From Anaeropeptidivorans aminofermentans (GTDB lineage: Bacteria > Bacillota > Clostridia > Lachnospirales > UBA5962): a DNA stretch of 64,000 bases. A program made the translations under genes and the position numbers. The stretch covers positions 930,001 to 994,000 of the forward strand of contig NZ_OW711693.1 in the NCBI RefSeq assembly GCF_940670685.1. The letters are read 5' to 3'. The notes under the pieces were generated by a model. It was not told the DNA's origin and ran no database searches. It worked only from the letters and a program-made list of their open reading frames with translations. Below, piece after piece: positions 16,486 to 25,450 of this stretch. The first letter of the stretch is position 1; each line of letters opens with the position of its first letter.

Positions 16486-16518
16486 GGTTGGTCTAGATAA
16501 GCTAATTCAGTACAGTTA

Positions 16519-16543
16519 AAAACCGCCCTGTGGGGGCGGTTTT
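16519..16543 (-). terminator. Terminator after the ZIP transporter gene
   Basis: AAAACCGCCC pairs with GGGCGGTTTT around TGTGG, 15 bp past the minus-strand stop. AT tracts on both sides allow bidirectional use. Confidence 0.75.
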
Positions 16544-16557
16544 GGTTTGTAATATAA

Positions 16558-17313
16558 TTAAGCAAATAAATAATCTATGCAAAGCATTACGATAAACCCT
16601 GCAATTAATGAATAGGTCGCCTGATTTTCATATCCGTGGCTGTGGGTATCGGGAATCATTTCATGGCTTATGACAAAGAGCATGGTACCCCCTGCAAAAG
16701 CCAATATAAAGGGCAGGATAACGGCAGACACGCTTATTGCTGCATAACCTATAAGCGTTCCTAAAACCTCTGTAAGGCCTGTTATAAGGGCTATAATCAT
16801 GGCTCTTTTACGGTCAAGACCGGCAGCGATAAGAGGGATTATAGTAATCATTCCTTCAGGGATATTTTGAAGGGATATACCGATGGCTATGGATAAGGCA
16901 TTGCCAATATTATCACCTGTGAAGCTTACGCCTACGGCAAGGCCTTCAGGGAAATTATGTATGGCTATGGCTAGAAGAAATAATATTACTTTGTCGAGGC
17001 TTTCCCTGTTTCCGGTGTCTGCCAGGGAAGGCTCTATGTAATTATGGATATGGGGAACAGCTTTATCAAGAATCGTAATGAAAAAAGCGCCTGCGGCTAT
17101 TCCTGCAATAGTTGCAAAAAGGGTTGAATTCGGCTGCTCCATAGAAGGAATAATTAAGCTGAATACTGTTGCTGCAAGCATGATACCTGCGGCAAAGCTT
17201 AAAATGATATCATTCATTTTATGGGTGATTTTTTTAATGGGAAAAGACAATAAGGAGCCTATAAATGTGGACATTCCAACTCCTACGCCTGTTAGCAATA
17301 CATTTGTAAACAT
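16558..17313 (-). CDS. ZIP family divalent metal transporter
   Basis: 251 aa from ATG 17313, behind AAAGGA with rather long spacing. The alternative ATG at 17373 lies inside a repeat element and lacks a ribosome binding site. About eight membrane segments are predicted. The two ZIP signature helices are present: HNFPEGLAVGVSF in TM4 and NIPEGMITI in TM5, whose His, Asn and Glu residues bind the metal. The family moves Zn, Fe or Mn into the cytoplasm. The GufA-like branch fits best, but the metal cannot be assigned. No metal operator was recognised close by. Confidence 0.88.
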   Translation of the reverse strand: MFTNVLLTGVGVGMSTFIGSLLSFPIKKITHKMNDIILSFAAGIMLAATVFSLIIPSMEQPNSTLFATIAGIAAGAFFITILDKAVPHIHNYIEPSLADTGNRESLDKVILFLLAIAIHNFPEGLAVGVSFTGDNIGNALSIAIGISLQNIPEGMITIIPLIAAGLDRKRAMIIALITGLTEVLGTLIGYAAISVSAVILPFILAFAGGTMLFVISHEMIPDTHSHGYENQATYSLIAGFIVMLCIDYLFA

Positions 17314-17372
17314 ATAAGGCTTAATTCCTTTCTTTAGATTAAAATTTGAGCAATAGTTTATGCCATTATCCA

Positions 17373-17516
17373 TATAGTTACAGTAAATTTAAATAGAACA
17401 GCAGCAAAACCGTATATTCATGTAGGCTCAAAAATGTACTGTTTTCGAAGGAAATCCGTGTTTTTAAGTCTTTAATGAATCAGTTTTTATTACTACTTTA
17501 TAAGAAATTTACTATA
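17373..17516 (-). repeat. Palindromic repeat family A, copy 5 (reverse orientation)
   Basis: It begins TATAGTTACAGTAAATTT and ends AAATTTACTATA, with the GTTTTCGAAGGAAATCCGTG centre in the same orientation as the copy at 10404. It lies just upstream of the ZIP gene. Confidence 0.65.
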
Positions 17517-17529
17517 AAAACCTAAAACA

Positions 17530-17583
17530 GCGGAAAGGAAGCTTAAAACAATAGAAAATTAAGCTTTTAAGCTTCCCTTTGCT
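17530..17583 (-). terminator. Probable terminator after the VanW-family gene
   Basis: GCGGAAAGGAAGCTTAAA (17530-17547) pairs imperfectly with TTTAAGCTTCCCTTTGC (17566-17582). It lies 48 bp downstream of the minus-strand stop at 17631. Confidence 0.5.
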
Positions 17584-17630
17584 ATATTTAATATTTTATC
17601 TATATTGGCATTTTAATTACAGCTTTAATA

Positions 17631-19202
17631 TTATTCAATAATCGGCGGAACCTCAGTTTCCTCAACAGGAGTTTCATGATTAGGCGTATCTGAAGGAATT
17701 TCAGGAACCGCTTCCGGCGGGGTTTGGGTTGTGCTTTGAGGAACCTCTGAAGGCTCTTCCTCAGGCGACTTAGGAGCCTCAGGGCCTATTCCTACCCGAA
17801 TTATGGAACGGCGGGGCTTGTAATAACTTAAATTAACCTTTTCTCTGGCTATTTCCTTATCGTTTTCATAAACTATTTTGTATAAATTATATTTTGTGCC
17901 TGCAAGGGCTTCTACCTTAACTTCCTTTTGACCAAGGGGAAGCTCTTCCGTCTCTACGACTTCTTCAGCAGGAGGGGGAACGGTTTCCACAAGGGTATTG
18001 TAAAATTCAAGCCTGCGGCCTTCGTTATGTATTTCGTATCCATAAACGTTTACAGTAAGGATATTTCCGGTAATATCTGTTTCTATAGTAACAGGATAAT
18101 CCGTATTATTCTTAAATTTCAGGTCAATGTAATCTCCCGCAAGAGTAGCATCGTAAGCTGCAGGAACGTATCCCACCCTCTGAGAGTGGTTTTGCCTTTC
18201 TACGATGTCAAGTTCGGCATAGAGCAGGGCAATATAAAGAGTCGAGGAAACCTGGCAAACGCCTCCGCCCATTCCGTCTTCAAGAACGCCCCCGATGATT
18301 ACAGGAGCCATGGAATAGCCGTTTGCGACGGTCATTTCCCCAAAGGCAGCGTTCGTTGAAAATACTTCTCCCGGATAAACTACGTAATCATTTATTTTAT
18401 CTGCGGCAGTGTATATATTTTGATTCCTTCCGGCAGCACCGCCGGCGATTTTCGTTTGATAAGTGCCTATAAGCTGAGTAGCCTTTCGGAAGCTTTCCTC
18501 CGTATATTGGGCTTCAACAGGCGCTGTAGGAACAGACATGCTGCCGCCTTTTTTGCTGTCTAAAAACTCAACCATAGCTTTTACGGCATCTTCTTCCACT
18601 ACTTTTATTCCGGCAATTTCAGGCGTAGTTATAAACACGCCGTTTTCTCTTTTCAAAGAAGCATTTACAGGCTCTTTGTTTATGGCTTCTGATAATGCGG
18701 AAGCCTTTTCCTTTACGGAATTTAAGTCATAAGCATATTCTGCCGTTAGTTTAAGAGGATTCTCAACAAGGTTGTTTATTTTTTCAAGCCTTTCCTTGGG
18801 CTCGCCTTTCCTTCCGTATTCAAAAGCAGCATTTACGGCAGATTCTATATCGTATTGGGCTTTAAAATCTGTAAATATATATTCAAAAAGGTCGTTTCCG
18901 TGTGAAAAGCCTATTTTTTCTTCAGAAAAAGTTTTATTCAGCTCATTTTCAAGCTTTGTTAAGGCTTCGTCCTTTTTTAATCCCCCTATATTGATATCAT
19001 TTATGTAAATATTATCGTAGATTGTATCTGTTTCAGCGATTTTAATTTCTTCCGCTTCTTTATCTGATTTAATATCGTTAACTACCTCACAGCTTACAAT
19101 TACCAGAGAGGTAAGAGCCAGCATTAAAAACGCGATGCTTACGGGAAGCATAAAAGAGCGTTTTTCTTTTCTCCTCTTTTTTGTTCTATTACTATTGGGC
19201 AT
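17631..19202 (-). CDS. VanW family protein with peptidoglycan-binding-4 and G5 domains
   Basis: 523 aa from ATG 19202, nine bases after AAGGAG; an upstream ATG at 19226 is less likely. A basic N-terminus and one hydrophobic segment (about residues 18-40) anchor it to the membrane. Next come a PG_binding_4-like region (about 60-220), a VanW domain with VYPGEVFSTNAAFG and GGVCQVSSTLYIALLYAEL, and a G5-like module. The tail from about 470 is Pro/Glu/Thr-rich. VanW proteins are common cell-envelope proteins of spore formers with unproven function, and vancomycin resistance should not be inferred. The VanW domain starts at about residue 245. Confidence 0.85.
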   Translation of the reverse strand: MPNSNRTKKRRKEKRSFMLPVSIAFLMLALTSLVIVSCEVVNDIKSDKEAEEIKIAETDTIYDNIYINDINIGGLKKDEALTKLENELNKTFSEEKIGFSHGNDLFEYIFTDFKAQYDIESAVNAAFEYGRKGEPKERLEKINNLVENPLKLTAEYAYDLNSVKEKASALSEAINKEPVNASLKRENGVFITTPEIAGIKVVEEDAVKAMVEFLDSKKGGSMSVPTAPVEAQYTEESFRKATQLIGTYQTKIAGGAAGRNQNIYTAADKINDYVVYPGEVFSTNAAFGEMTVANGYSMAPVIIGGVLEDGMGGGVCQVSSTLYIALLYAELDIVERQNHSQRVGYVPAAYDATLAGDYIDLKFKNNTDYPVTIETDITGNILTVNVYGYEIHNEGRRLEFYNTLVETVPPPAEEVVETEELPLGQKEVKVEALAGTKYNLYKIVYENDKEIAREKVNLSYYKPRRSIIRVGIGPEAPKSPEEEPSEVPQSTTQTPPEAVPEIPSDTPNHETPVEETEVPPIIE

Positions 19203-19264
19203 TGACACTCTCTCCTTAAAATTCATAGTCCAAAAGCCTTCAGGCTATGAAAGTTCACATTATC

Positions 19265-19594
19265 ATTCATACATTTTCCTTTGGAAAATATATTCATTAG
19301 TAACATCAAGCAAAGCTTGATGTTAAAGCTTTATATATTAATCCTAGGTTTGTAATTCATACATTTTCCTTCGGAAAATATATTCATTAATAACATCAAG
19401 CAAAGCTTGATGTTAAAGCTTTATATATTAATCCTAGGTTTGTAATTCATACATTTTCCTTCGGAAAATATATTCATTAATAACATCAAGCAAAGCTTGA
19501 TGTTAAAGCTTTATATATTAATCCTAGGTTTGTAATTCATACATTTTCCTTCGGAAAATATATTCATTAATAACATCAAGCAAAGCTTGATGTT
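19265..19594 (-). repeat. Tandem array of family B double hairpins, 90-bp period
   Basis: Four copies start at 19265, 19355, 19445 and 19535, exactly 90 bp apart, and the last is partial. Each holds TACATTTTCC-TTCG-GAAAATATA, then TAACATCAAGC-AAA-GCTTGATGTTA, then a spacer with TTATATATTAATCCTAGG. Copies 2-4 are almost identical and the first differs at a few bases. In reverse complement the unit matches the double hairpins at 11283 and 54374. Repeat and spacer are both conserved, so this is not a CRISPR array. Confidence 0.9.
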
Positions 19595-19872
19595 ATTAAC
19601 ATTATATATTATGAATATGATAAACACAATAACACAAGTTTAAAGTCGTGCTGGGTTTATTTTACATTAATTAAAATAAAAAGGGATATCCCCTGTGTCT
19701 TAAAAGTGCATAAAGCCGTATTGATATTAAGCGGACTTAGAAAAATATACAAGCGTAAATTTATGAATCTTTTTCAAGTTAGTATCCCCCTGCAATTATT
19801 AAACTTATTTTTAAGTTTGGTACCCATAGAAGTAAATTTTTTAAAAGCATAAAACTGGCAATTCATATTAAT

Positions 19873-19887
19873 TGATATTCATTATCA
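19873..19887. promoter_or_regulatory. Fur-box-like palindrome
   Basis: TGATATTCATTATCA matches the Fur consensus TGATAATNATTATCA at 13 of 14 fixed positions, embedded in a longer palindrome ATTGATATTCATTATCAAT. No iron gene is adjacent, so it may be a fortuitous AT-rich palindrome. The rest of 19595-19934 shows no gene. Confidence 0.3.
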
Positions 19888-19934
19888 ATTAATTTCGGGT
19901 AAAAAAACAGCAGAGAAACGACTTATCAAGGGAA

Positions 19935-19961
19935 GCTTTATCCGGCTTAGCCGGATAAAGC
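19935..19961 (-). terminator. Terminator after the stalk-domain protein gene
   Basis: GCTTTATCCGGC pairs perfectly with GCCGGATAAAGC around TTA, about 40 bp past the minus-strand stop at 20001. Confidence 0.65.
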
Positions 19962-20000
19962 ATATAGCATTGTCTGCTCTGCTGAGGTTAAGCAATTGGC

Positions 20001-21380
20001 TTAATATAAATATTGAGAGGCAAGGGTTGAAATCACAGCATCTGTACCAAGCTCAATACCGTATTTGTCATTTGCTGTGTATACGGAATATACTTGACCT
20101 GTATATTGGTCAATCCAGAGCCTTTGACTGTCTTTAACATCTAAAACGATTGACCAGTATCTTCCGAGAACAAGACCTTCGCTTTTAAAAGCAAGGTTTT
20201 TTTCCATATAGCTTCTTGTAAATACCATCTGGTTTGGAACCCATTCGATATTATCGAAGAAAGAAGATGCTTTTGCAAGGGCCTGGCTTTCATCTATAGT
20301 TGATTTTGAGCCTTTGCTTTCAACGTTTATTATAGGGATAAAGGGGTCGTTTCCTTCTTTAAAGTAAACATCTGTATTGAGGTTTTCTGCAACAAATCTT
20401 ATGGGAACATAAGTAGAATCATTTATGATCTGGGCAGGAACATCTAATGTTACGCTTTGACCGTCTACAGTGGCCTCTGAATCGCCTATGTACATTTCGA
20501 TTTTCGCGCTTCCTTCAATGGTGACCTTCTTCATAGCAGGATTCCATGAAACCTCTGCGTTCAGATTTTCGCTTACGACTCTTACAGGTACGAGAGTTGT
20601 TCCTTCAAGATTAACAGGGTAGAAACCGGATATTAAATCTCCGTTTATCATAAGAAGGCCGTATACGTATCTTGTTCCCTGGCTTTCGATGTTCTGGCTT
20701 TCTCCGTTAGGGAAGGTAACAGAATTAAAGCTTAAGTTTGAGCTTCCTGATAAGGCGCCTTTAAAGTCCGGGCTTTTTCCTGCAGGAAATACGCCTGCAT
20801 ATACTTCGTTGATATTTTCTTTGTTTATGGCGGAGAAGCTTATGCTTACCATATCTAAAATTTCTGTCTGAAGCTTATCGTATTGCTCCTTTGTTACTTC
20901 TTTGTTATAGAAGAAATATAAGGAATCCCAATCGTCCATATCTTCTGTTTTGTATCTTCTTGTTTTGAATATTTCATCAGATTGGTTCAGGCCCTTCTCC
21001 TGATCATAGACTACATAGTACATGCCTGATGTATTTGTGTAGGAAATCACAAAACCTTCTGTATCGAGGTTTCTGTAGAAAGCGCTTCCGCCTACAAAGG
21101 ACCTTTCAGTAACTGCGGCGCCATTTTTCAATCTTACGATTTTATAGGCCTTGCCGTCATTTCCGCCTTTTAAGAAAAGCTCTGGTATGCCGTCATTTTC
21201 AATATCATAGAGAGCAAAGCTTGTGTAATTCGATTTTTGCTCTTGAATTTTTGACAATTCATCGTCAAGATATTTCGTAAAAGCATCAGGCCAATTTAAG
21301 CTGTAGGCGAATGCGGTATAAGAAAAGGTGCCTGTGAGAATAAGGGCCAGGGTTAACACTGCCGCTGCAAGTCTCTTCAT
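20001..21380 (-). CDS. Secreted protein with copper amine oxidase N-terminal-like (stalk) domain
   Basis: 459 aa from ATG 21380 behind AAGGAG. It has a clear signal peptide, with a basic start, a hydrophobic core and AFAYS at about residues 24-28. An N-terminal domain (about 30-200) with FALYDIENDGIPELFLKG is like secreted proteins with Ca-binding-type loops. It is followed by a stalk domain, with TTLVPVRVVSENLNAEVSWN and its repeat STYVPIRFVAENLN, then a C-terminal YcdB/PepSY-like region. Stalk domains occur in clostridial surface proteins as adhesive modules, and no amine oxidase active site is present. Function unknown. Confidence 0.75.
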   Translation of the reverse strand: MKRLAAAVLTLALILTGTFSYTAFAYSLNWPDAFTKYLDDELSKIQEQKSNYTSFALYDIENDGIPELFLKGGNDGKAYKIVRLKNGAAVTERSFVGGSAFYRNLDTEGFVISYTNTSGMYYVVYDQEKGLNQSDEIFKTRRYKTEDMDDWDSLYFFYNKEVTKEQYDKLQTEILDMVSISFSAINKENINEVYAGVFPAGKSPDFKGALSGSSNLSFNSVTFPNGESQNIESQGTRYVYGLLMINGDLISGFYPVNLEGTTLVPVRVVSENLNAEVSWNPAMKKVTIEGSAKIEMYIGDSEATVDGQSVTLDVPAQIINDSTYVPIRFVAENLNTDVYFKEGNDPFIPIINVESKGSKSTIDESQALAKASSFFDNIEWVPNQMVFTRSYMEKNLAFKSEGLVLGRYWSIVLDVKDSQRLWIDQYTGQVYSVYTANDKYGIELGTDAVISTLASQYLY

Positions 21381-21489
21381 AATTCAACATCTCCTTTGTT
21401 TTTGATAATTGTAATCAAATTAACATAACATATGTAAAGATATTTTTAATTACAATTTTCAATTTTACTGGATTTTATTAATACAAAAA

Positions 21490-21573
21490 GTCACGAACTT
21501 AGAGAACAGAGCAGCTGTGATTTAAAGATGCTCTGTGAACTTAGTGAGTGACGTTCAGATTGCTTTGCAATCT
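21490..21573. other. Two hairpins in the 21381-21707 gap
   Basis: The first is an extended imperfect hairpin in which GTCAC and CAGAGCA pair with TGCTCTG and GTGAC (about 21490-21549). The second is TTCAGATTGC-TTT-GCAATCTGAA at about 21551-21573, with the same GC-TTT-GC tip as family B. It may terminate the asparaginase-like gene or be another repeat. No gene is seen in the gap. Confidence 0.45.
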
Positions 21574-21707
21574 GAATTTTGTTGATAAAAACTAATTATA
21601 TAAATGAATTAGTTTACAAATATGATACCATAATTTGCATGGACATAATATTATATTTATATTACATTTGAATTTGTTTTATAAATTAAGCTTCTATTTG
21701 TGTTAAA

Positions 21708-22763
21708 CTAAACTATTTTTTCAAAGAAAATATTAGTGCCGTTTATAAAGTTGTTAATGTCCTTTGCATTTTCGCATAGTTCAAGGCCTATAAGGACTTT
21801 TGCATATAAGTTTTCAAAAGAGATATCATAGGCAAGGTTTACATTGCAGTCGGAGGCAAGATTCGTAACGGATTCATAATGGTCGCCTTGAGAGCTTATT
21901 TCCGCAATAAACAAAGGAATATTGTTCTCTGCAAGTTTATCTATCAGCTTATTGATTGAATTGTCGGGATAGTTTTTTTCGGTGAAAAATGTTCCTGAAT
22001 GGTATACCCCGTAAACAACGGCATCAATGTTGTTGCTGAAATTATAAAAATCATGCCGCATTCCCACATAGGGGTATATGAGGATAACTCGCTTATTAAG
22101 CTTAATGACCTTATCTTTATAAGGGCATTCCAAGGCATTTATTTCTTCTGCTGTGGGATTAAGGGGGTCATTATTGTAAACAAAAACCCTGTTCACGATT
22201 CTTCCGAAATAAACATTCTTAAAGCTGTCATAGTTGTCTACCACCTGATCCATCTGCTTTACTCTTGAACCGAGATGTACTTCAACCTTTCCTTCATGAT
22301 TTTTATAAATTACATATACGCCCTGAACATTTACGCTGAATATAAAATCCAGAGCAGCGGCAAAATTATCCACGCCATTTGACTGAGGAAGGTCAAGAGG
22401 GTGGTTACTTGATACGAAAATAATAGGGACTTTTTTACATGAGAACAAAAGGCTTATTATATTTGCCGTATATGCGAGAGTATCTGTGCCGTGGGTAATA
22501 ATTACGCCCTTATATTTGCTGAAATCTACTTTATACATAGCATCGAGAAAAGTGTTTAAAAGCTCCATGTTTAAATTTTCGCTTAAAGTAAATATAGGCC
22601 TTATAATTTCAAATTCAATATTATGGTCTTCTACTCTTTCTAAAACTCTGCCGTATTGGTATACCTGCTTTGAATTGTCGTAATTGCTTAAAGTGCGGAT
22701 TGATGAAATAGAGCTTGTAGCAAAGGTGCCGCCTGTTTCAACTACTAAAACCTTATTTTTCAT
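21708..22763 (-). CDS. Asparaginase-family amidohydrolase
   Basis: 351 aa from ATG 22763 behind GGGAGG. It has both threonine motifs of the L-asparaginase fold: VVETGGTFATSS at the N-terminus, with the nucleophile region TGGT, and GVIITHGTDTLAYTA at about residue 85. No signal peptide is present, so it is cytoplasmic. It probably releases ammonia from asparagine or a related amide, which suits an amino-acid fermenter. The C-terminal half is less conserved than in typical AnsA, so an alternative substrate is possible. Confidence 0.82.
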   Translation of the reverse strand: MKNKVLVVETGGTFATSSISSIRTLSNYDNSKQVYQYGRVLERVEDHNIEFEIIRPIFTLSENLNMELLNTFLDAMYKVDFSKYKGVIITHGTDTLAYTANIISLLFSCKKVPIIFVSSNHPLDLPQSNGVDNFAAALDFIFSVNVQGVYVIYKNHEGKVEVHLGSRVKQMDQVVDNYDSFKNVYFGRIVNRVFVYNNDPLNPTAEEINALECPYKDKVIKLNKRVILIYPYVGMRHDFYNFSNNIDAVVYGVYHSGTFFTEKNYPDNSINKLIDKLAENNIPLFIAEISSQGDHYESVTNLASDCNVNLAYDISFENLYAKVLIGLELCENAKDINNFINGTNIFFEKIV

Positions 22764-22858
22764 TGGTAAATCCTCCCGTATTTATACTCAAATCATCAAA
22801 AAACCGTAAATCATATGAAGCAGGAAAAGCCATCTGCTTTATATAATCAAACCGGATA

Positions 22859-22988
22859 TATAGTAAAACAGTTTTTAAGGCAGGAACATAAACCTATTTT
22901 TCATAAACGGCTTCATATAATAGAAACGCTTATATGAAGCCATTCAAATATACGGTTTTCGTTACTGTAATCAAATTATTTTACTATA
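22859..22988. repeat. Palindromic repeat with TATAGTAAAA / TTTTACTATA ends
   Basis: 130 bp with perfect 10-bp inverted ends. An internal hairpin CTTCATATAA...TTATATGAAG sits near the centre. The ends share TATAGTAAA with family A, but the interior differs and matches the element at 14896. It lies between the divergent asparaginase and regulator genes. The remainder of 22989-23325 is AT-rich with no gene. Confidence 0.6.
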
Positions 22989-23325
22989 AGTGTAACCTGT
23001 TTAAAATTCGTATGTATTATAACATTTTTACTATGAGATATAAAGCCTATAAATAAAAGACTTAGGCTATAATTAAAAATCGTAATTTAATAAACTAAAA
23101 ATAATAATATATTACAGTAATTTACTTAAATCAGATAAATATCAGATTAATGGCTGTTTCTGAAAATTGTTCCTGATTAAATTGTGCTAAGAATAAATTT
23201 CTAAGTTATTTAATTAGGTTGCTATAAATAAAATAAATTTATAAAAAGAACAGTAAAAACAAATACTATGAATATTAAGGGTCCTATCCATTCCACAGGG
23301 TAAATATTTTTAGGGGGCAGTTTTT

Positions 23326-24486
23326 ATGTCTAAAGAAAAATACGAGAATTTATACATAAAGACCTTTGGAAACTTCGATATTAAATATTCAGGCAAAACA
23401 ATATTTATAAAAAAGAGAAATCAGGCAAAGCTTGAAGCCATACTTCAATATCTTGTGCTGAATAACGGAAAAGCCATCAATCCCGTAAAAATAATAGAGG
23501 ATATATGGCCCGAAAATGATTATACGGATTATAAAAAGGTGCTTCAAACATATGTATACAGAATTAAGAACTTTTTATCCGGTGAAAATTATTTCGGAAA
23601 AGACTTTTCCCCCAATCTTTCAATCACAAATGTAAAAGGCGATTACAGGCTGGATTTTTTAAAGGGAGTAATTCTTGATGAGAACATTTTTGAAGATATT
23701 ACTAAAGAAATAAAAGAAGAGGACGATTGTAATAAGCTTATCCTTATTGCAGATAAGTTAAGGGATATTTATGAAGGCGAATACATGGCAGGCTTCTACA
23801 ATGAATATCTTGTTTTAAGAAAAAGGAATTTTTACAGGCAGCTTTATTCTGCTTCCATAACGATTCTTTTAAATAAGCTTTATGACGGAAAAATATTTGA
23901 CAGTGAAATCATACGGCTATGTGAAGCTTTTTTTACAATAGATGATATCGATGAGGATGTTAATCTGATATTTCTGAAAACGCTTATAAGGTCCAATAAC
24001 AGAAGCCATGCGAAAAGACATTTTGATTATATCAGTGTTAAAATGAATGAGGTGCTGGGGATAACCCCTGGAAGAAGCATAACAGACCTTTTCAAGAAGG
24101 AAGAAAAAGAAGAAACAGACTATGCTTTCCAGAAAACAGGCAGTTTAGTTTTGAGCAGAGAAGATCTCGACAGAATTATAGAAGAAAGAATTGCCGAAAG
24201 GCTAAGGCCTGAAAATCCGATATATACCATGCTCAAAGTAGAAATTACAGGCAATATAGATTATATTCCCGAAGAAAGCATTGCGTCTTTATTCCAAGGT
24301 TCTTTAAGAAAAAACGATGTTTATGCCGTAATAGATGGCTTAAATTTTATTCTTATGCTTTACAGAGTTAATTATGACGCAGTGCCAATCGTTAAATTAA
24401 GGATTATTGAAAGAATAAGCAAGCTTTTTAAAGAAGAAGAAGTTAAATTAAATATTAACGTATATCCTACCACTACCATAGGATGA
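23326..24486 (+). CDS. SARP/BTAD-type transcriptional regulator
   Basis: 386 aa from ATG 23326 after TAGGGGG. Residues 1-105 form an OmpR/PhoB-type winged helix as in SARP regulators (LYIKTFGNFDIKYSGKTIFI, then ILQYLVLNNGKAINPVKIIE), and residues 110-265 are a bacterial transcriptional activator (BTAD) helical region. The C-terminal domain from about 285 is of unknown type and could be a GGDEF-like or sensory remnant. No ATPase domain is seen. It ends in its own terminator 375 bp before the SipW/TasA-like cluster and reads toward it, so it is a good candidate regulator of that cluster. Confidence 0.78.
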   Translation: MSKEKYENLYIKTFGNFDIKYSGKTIFIKKRNQAKLEAILQYLVLNNGKAINPVKIIEDIWPENDYTDYKKVLQTYVYRIKNFLSGENYFGKDFSPNLSITNVKGDYRLDFLKGVILDENIFEDITKEIKEEDDCNKLILIADKLRDIYEGEYMAGFYNEYLVLRKRNFYRQLYSASITILLNKLYDGKIFDSEIIRLCEAFFTIDDIDEDVNLIFLKTLIRSNNRSHAKRHFDYISVKMNEVLGITPGRSITDLFKKEEKEETDYAFQKTGSLVLSREDLDRIIEERIAERLRPENPIYTMLKVEITGNIDYIPEESIASLFQGSLRKNDVYAVIDGLNFILMLYRVNYDAVPIVKLRIIERISKLFKEEEVKLNINVYPTTTIG

Positions 24487-24513
24487 TTTTTAAATGTAAG
24501 GTTTTTGAGTGCG

Positions 24514-24543
24514 AAATGCAGTATATAGATACTGCATTTTTTT
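24514..24543 (+). terminator. Terminator after the BTAD regulator
   Basis: AAATGCAGTA (24514-24523) pairs with TACTGCATTT (24530-24539) and is followed by more T. The downstream open frame 24483-24695 overlaps it and is not considered a gene. The following 24544-24860 leader includes TG-A-TACTAT (24787-24795), an extended -10 candidate for the cluster. Confidence 0.8.
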
Positions 24544-24860
24544 GCGGAGGATTTTATGTAAATTCACAAAATAATTGCTTTAAAAGCGTAAAACCCTTTA
24601 CATTTATACAAAAAAATTTCAAGAAAATGGTATGGACTTCCTTATTTATTCTAATATTCGGATTTATAGATGTATTGTCTTTAGCTAACACATGATTGAA
24701 TGGCCATAAATTTTTATATGAAGCTGAAATAAGTGCGAAATGTTATTGAAAAGATTGAATCCTGTGTGAGAATTGAAAGCGGATTTTGATACTATAGGTG
24801 TATAGCAAACTCTTAAGCAATAAAATTCAATTGTTTTATCAAGCTGAAAAGAGGATATGT

Positions 24861-25430
24861 ATGAATGAAAATATGAAATCAGAAGAAAAAAACAGAAGAA
24901 AAAGCCCTGTGAAAATATTTCTTGATATTGTTACGGCTGTGTTTTTCGTTATATGCGTTGCTCTTCTTCTGAGCTCTATTTTATCAAAATATGACAAATC
25001 TATTTTTGGATTTAGAAGCTTTATCGTTCTAACAGGAAGCATGAGCCCAACTTTTGACGCAGGAAGCTTCATAATTGTAAAAGATAAGGCTCCCGAAAAT
25101 ATAGAGACAGGAGATATTATCACTTATGAAATAAGTGATAATGTTATTTTAACACACAGAGTAGTAGAAAAGAATAACACGAATGGATACTCATTTATTA
25201 CGAAAGGCGACGCCAATAATATAGAAGATAAAAATCCTGTTAAGGAAACACAGATAATCGGGGTTGCCGTATTGTGGATTAACGGTCTTGGCTCTCTTTT
25301 ATTAAGTCTTCAGCAGCCGCGGAATATGATTTTACTTATAAGCCTTATTCTTATTTTGTTTGGCTTGTGGGAAATTATACCTTGGTTTGTGAGGAAAAAA
25401 GATGAAGGAGATAAGACCACGAATACTTAG
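24861..25430 (+). CDS. sipW: SipW-type (ER-type) signal peptidase I
   Basis: 189 aa from ATG 24861, six bases after AGAGGA; an in-frame ATG at 24798 lacks a ribosome binding site. A first membrane segment (about 21-42), the catalytic Ser60 in LTGSMSPTF, His99 in LTHRVVE where bacterial-type enzymes have Lys, and a second membrane segment near 155-175 are the hallmarks of the ER/archaeal-like subclass. Bacillus SipW processes the TasA fibre protein. The five downstream genes, three of them with TasA-like signal peptides, are its probable substrates. The symbol denotes type, not proven orthology. Confidence 0.88.
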   Translation: MNENMKSEEKNRRKSPVKIFLDIVTAVFFVICVALLLSSILSKYDKSIFGFRSFIVLTGSMSPTFDAGSFIIVKDKAPENIETGDIITYEISDNVILTHRVVEKNNTNGYSFITKGDANNIEDKNPVKETQIIGVAVLWINGLGSLLLSLQQPRNMILLISLILILFGLWEIIPWFVRKKDEGDKTTNT

Positions 25431-25450
25431 TTTCATAGAGGTGGTGAGTT

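Noticed and set aside
17631-19202. Vancomycin resistance gene
   Set aside because: The VanW domain is widespread in envelope proteins, and no vanHAX genes are present. Resistance should not be inferred.
19265-19594. CRISPR array
   Set aside because: The whole 90-bp unit is conserved, including what would be spacers, and no cas genes are near. It is a simple tandem repeat of hairpins.
24483-24695. 70-aa gene after the BTAD regulator
   Set aside because: It overlaps the regulator's terminator and has no ribosome binding site or recognisable domain.
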